Assembly: GCA_002402945.1 (NCBI GenBank)
Contig: DHGV01000104.1
Coordinates: forward strand, 1 to 7,308
Direction of reading: 5' to 3'
Length of the DNA stretch: 7,308 nucleotides
Source: Pelotomaculum sp. UBA4789
GTDB lineage: Bacteria; Bacillota; Desulfotomaculia; Desulfotomaculales; Pelotomaculaceae
The notes beneath the pieces were generated by a model. It saw nothing but the letters and a program-made list of their open reading frames with translations, was not told where the DNA came from and ran no database searches. Made by a program: the position numbers and the translations under genes. This document shows, piece after piece, positions 5,348-7,308 of this stretch (position 1 is its first letter; each line of letters opens with the position of its first letter).

Positions 5348-6484
5348 TCACACAAATTCCCTGAAAACAACATTGGCCAGCGGCAGTCCTTTGCTGCTGA
5401 GGCGCAGGAAACCGCCATTTATTTCTACTAAACCATTTTTCAAAATTCCCTCGATTTCCCGCCTGTAAACATCTTCCGCCCGCCGGCCGAAGCGCCTGTG
5501 AAATAAATTCAGGTCAACGCCGGCGGTCAGCCGCAGGCCAAGAAACATTGTTTCCGCCATCTCGTCTTCAACCGTCAGCCTTTCCCTGGCTTCGACGGGA
5601 TATTCCCCCCCGGAGAGTTGTTCTGAATACCTGTCCAGCGCCGGCACATTGGAGAACCTCTCCCCGCCGATAAATGAGTGCGCCGCCGGTCCAAGCCCAA
5701 GGTACAGGTTGTTTAACCAGTAAACCAGATTATGGGCGCACTCCCTGCCCGGCCTGGCAAAATTTGATATTTCGTAATGCTTGTAACCGCAGTTATCTAA
5801 ATATTCTACAGCATGCCGGTACATCATTAATTCCAGGTCCTCGGGACAGGCGCAGATTTCACCGCGGCCGACACCCTGCGCCAGAGTAGTCCCTTCCTCC
5901 AGCTGGAGCCCGTAGGCCGCAATATGCTCCGGGTACAGCGCTGCTGCTTGTGCCAGGGTTTCCTGCCAGTCGCTGAGGGTCTGCCCCGGGATGCCGAAAA
6001 TAAAATCAAGGTTGAGGTTGGCAAAGCCCGATGCCCTTGCCAGGCGCACCGCTTCCAGCGCCTGCGCCGTGCTGTGGATACGACCCAGTACACCAAGCAG
6101 GCCGTCATTAAAAGACTGGACACCGAGGCTGAGCCTGTTTACCCCCGCCTTAAGCAGTGTTTCCAGCCCTGCAGCGTCAACAGTGCCGGGATTTGCTTCC
6201 ACAGTGATTTCGCAACCTTCCATCAGGGAAAATGAATACCGCAATTCATCCAGGATCATTTTGAGCGCGCCTGCGGGAAGACAGGTCGGCGTACCGCCGC
6301 CAAAAAAAAGGCTGGAGATACTTTTTTCCTCATCACCCAGTGCTGCTCCGTAAAGGTTTATTTCTTTGACCAGTGATCCCAGGTAGTCTGCCATTGCCGG
6401 CCCGCTCACCGGATACGAGGTGAAATCGCAGTATAGGCATTTCCTGATACAAAAAGGGACATGGATATATAGTCCAATGGACAT
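5348..6484 (-). CDS. hemW: Radical-SAM heme chaperone HemW (formerly 'HemN-like')
   Basis: Cytosolic radical S-adenosylmethionine protein that binds a [4Fe-4S] cluster and heme and is thought to insert heme into target proteins. It is often misnamed oxygen-independent coproporphyrinogen III oxidase. Counting from the ATG at 6484 (378 aa, normal length), the cluster motif is C12-x3-C16-x2-C19 followed by Asp-Phe. True HemN has a fourth cysteine (CxxxCxxCxC), absent here. GGGTP for SAM binding is at 62-66. The block GVQSFND is at 121-127, and HNLVYW, the HemW heme-binding signature, is at 251-256. A HemN-type C-terminal domain (EDEMAETMFLGLRL, from about 306) completes the protein. An in-frame TTG at 6505 would add 7 residues, but GGGGAGG sits inside that stretch, 6 nt before the ATG at 6484. 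The gene begins 38 nt after lepA with no terminator between them and is likely cotranscribed with it. Confidence 0.95.
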   Translation of the reverse strand: MSIGLYIHVPFCIRKCLYCDFTSYPVSGPAMADYLGSLVKEINLYGAALGDEEKSISSLFFGGGTPTCLPAGALKMILDELRYSFSLMEGCEITVEANPGTVDAAGLETLLKAGVNRLSLGVQSFNDGLLGVLGRIHSTAQALEAVRLARASGFANLNLDFIFGIPGQTLSDWQETLAQAAALYPEHIAAYGLQLEEGTTLAQGVGRGEICACPEDLELMMYRHAVEYLDNCGYKHYEISNFARPGRECAHNLVYWLNNLYLGLGPAAHSFIGGERFSNVPALDRYSEQLSGGEYPVEARERLTVEDEMAETMFLGLRLTAGVDLNLFHRRFGRRAEDVYRREIEGILKNGLVEINGGFLRLSSKGLPLANVVFREFV

Positions 6485-6490
6485 GTCTGT

Positions 6491-6497
6491 CCTCCCC
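6491..6497 (-). promoter_or_regulatory. Ribosome binding site deciding the hemW start
   Basis: The minus strand reads GGGGAGG, 6 nt before the ATG at 6484 that encodes MSIGLYIHVPFC. This is the N-terminus expected for HemW, where the first beta strand begins almost at residue 1. The site argues against the upstream in-frame TTG (6505) and ATG (6499). Confidence 0.8.
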
Positions 6498-6522
6498 ATC
6501 TTCAATGTTTTTATTAAACTCT

Positions 6523-7308
6523 TTATTTTTCACCCAAACCCAATACGGCCATAAAGGCCTCCTGCGGTATTTCCACGTTGCCGACCTGCTTCATCCTTTT
6601 CTTGCCTTCTTTTTGTTTTTCCAGCAGCTTGCGCTTGCGGCTGATGTCGCCGCCGTAACATTTGGCCAGGACGTCCTTGCGCATCGCCTTTACCGTTTCC
6701 CTGGCTATAACCTTGTTACCAATTGAGGCCTGGATCGGCACTTCAAACAGGTGGCGGGGGATCAAGCCGCGCAGCCTTTCCACCAGCTGACGCCCCCTGT
6801 AGTAGGCCTTGTCTTTATGCACAATAATGGACAGCGCGTCCAGCACTTCACCGGCGATCACCACGTCAAGCTTGACCAGGTCGGACTGCCGGAAACCGGC
6901 CAGTTCATAATCCAACGAGGCATAGCCTTTGGTGCGCGACTTCAGCTGGTCAAAAAAGTCATAAATAATTTCACTAAGGGGCATCTCATAGCTCAGCATC
7001 ACCCTGTTGAGGCCCAGGTACTCCATGTTTATAAACAGGCTGCGGCGCTCCTGGCATAATTCCATCACTGCGCCGACATAGTCTTTGGGAGCCATGATGG
7101 TGGCTTTGACATACGGTTCTTCGATGAAAGCCGTCTTTTCAGCCGGCGGCATTTTACTGGGATTCTCGATCTCTATCGTTTCGCCGGCGGTGGTCGTAAC
7201 CCGGTAGATGACGTTAGGCGCGGTAGTGATCAGGTTCAGGTTGTATTCACGTTCCAGCCGCTCCTGGACGATTTCCATATGCAGAAGCCCCAGGAAGCCG
7301 CAGCGGAA
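6523..7308 (-). CDS. lepA: Elongation factor 4 (LepA), C-terminal part
   Basis: Ribosome-associated translational GTPase, related to EF-G, implicated in back-translocation of stalled ribosomes and in 30S assembly. Only the last 261 residues are visible, out of about 600 in the family; the frame stays open to the window edge. The first visible residues are FRCGFLGLLHMEIVQERLER, a strongly conserved LepA stretch at the start of an EF-G-like domain. Further LepA blocks are EMPLSEIIYDFFDQLKS, TKGYASLDYE and VIARETVKAMRKDVLAKCYGGDISRKRKLLEKQKEGKKRMK. The last of these belongs to the LepA-specific C-terminal domain that reaches the A-site tRNA region. The GTPase domain and the start codon lie beyond the window. 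The stop codon is 38 nt before hemW, matching the lepA-hemW order common in Firmicutes. No truncation or damage is seen in the visible part. Confidence 0.97.
   Translation of the reverse strand, partial: FRCGFLGLLHMEIVQERLEREYNLNLITTAPNVIYRVTTTAGETIEIENPSKMPPAEKTAFIEEPYVKATIMAPKDYVGAVMELCQERRSLFINMEYLGLNRVMLSYEMPLSEIIYDFFDQLKSRTKGYASLDYELAGFRQSDLVKLDVVIAGEVLDALSIIVHKDKAYYRGRQLVERLRGLIPRHLFEVPIQASIGNKVIARETVKAMRKDVLAKCYGGDISRKRKLLEKQKEGKKRMKQVGNVEIPQEAFMAVLGLGEK

Noticed and set aside
1..7308. CRISPR arrays, tRNA or rRNA genes, insertion sequences, riboswitches or prophage pieces.
   Set aside because: None seen. The window is almost fully occupied by conserved housekeeping and heat-shock genes, and the largest gap is the 111-nt hrcA control region.

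Overview
The window is a compact, one-directional block of bacterial genes, all on the minus strand. In transcription order (right to left) they are lepA (5' end cut off by the window edge), hemW, hrcA, an archaeal-type chaperonin, grpE and dnaK. The order lepA-hemW-hrcA-grpE-dnaK is the classic Firmicutes heat-shock neighbourhood. DnaK has the short N-terminal ATPase region seen in Gram-positive DnaK. Mixed GC (about 45-75% in sampled lines), strong Shine-Dalgarno sites, TTG starts and a chaperonin at this position all suggest a Clostridia member of the Peptococcaceae/Desulfotomaculum-Pelotomaculum-Carboxydothermus kind. Genus is inference only.

Right part (5348-7308): the C-terminal 261 residues of LepA (EF4), followed after 38 nt by HemW, a radical-SAM protein often mislabelled HemN. 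I see no intrinsic terminator between hemW and the next transcription unit.

Middle (5237-5347): a control region for the heat-shock operon, with a sigma-A type promoter (TTGACA, 17-nt spacer, TATTTT) and a perfect CIRCE operator (TTAGCACTC-N9-GAGTGCTAA). It carries an extra inverted half-site abutting the operator and a G7 Shine-Dalgarno tract before hrcA.

Left part (1-5236): hrcA, then a 527-aa chaperonin of the thermosome/CCT type, then grpE and dnaK, with gaps of only 19, 14 and 37 nt. No further promoter or CIRCE is convincing, so HrcA probably represses itself, the chaperonin, GrpE and DnaK together. A GC-rich hairpin follows dnaK; dnaJ is expected just outside the window but cannot be seen.

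The notable system is the archaeal-like chaperonin embedded in a bacterial Hsp70 operon under HrcA/CIRCE control. It keeps the ATPase motifs and appears to have the built-in-lid helical protrusion, so it should work without a GroES. Such proteins are already known as bacterial 'group III' chaperonins, first described from Carboxydothermus hydrogenoformans and other Firmicutes. This is therefore a rare and interesting known arrangement rather than a wholly new one. The two folding machines, Hsp70 and a lidded chaperonin, would be made from one stress-induced transcript.
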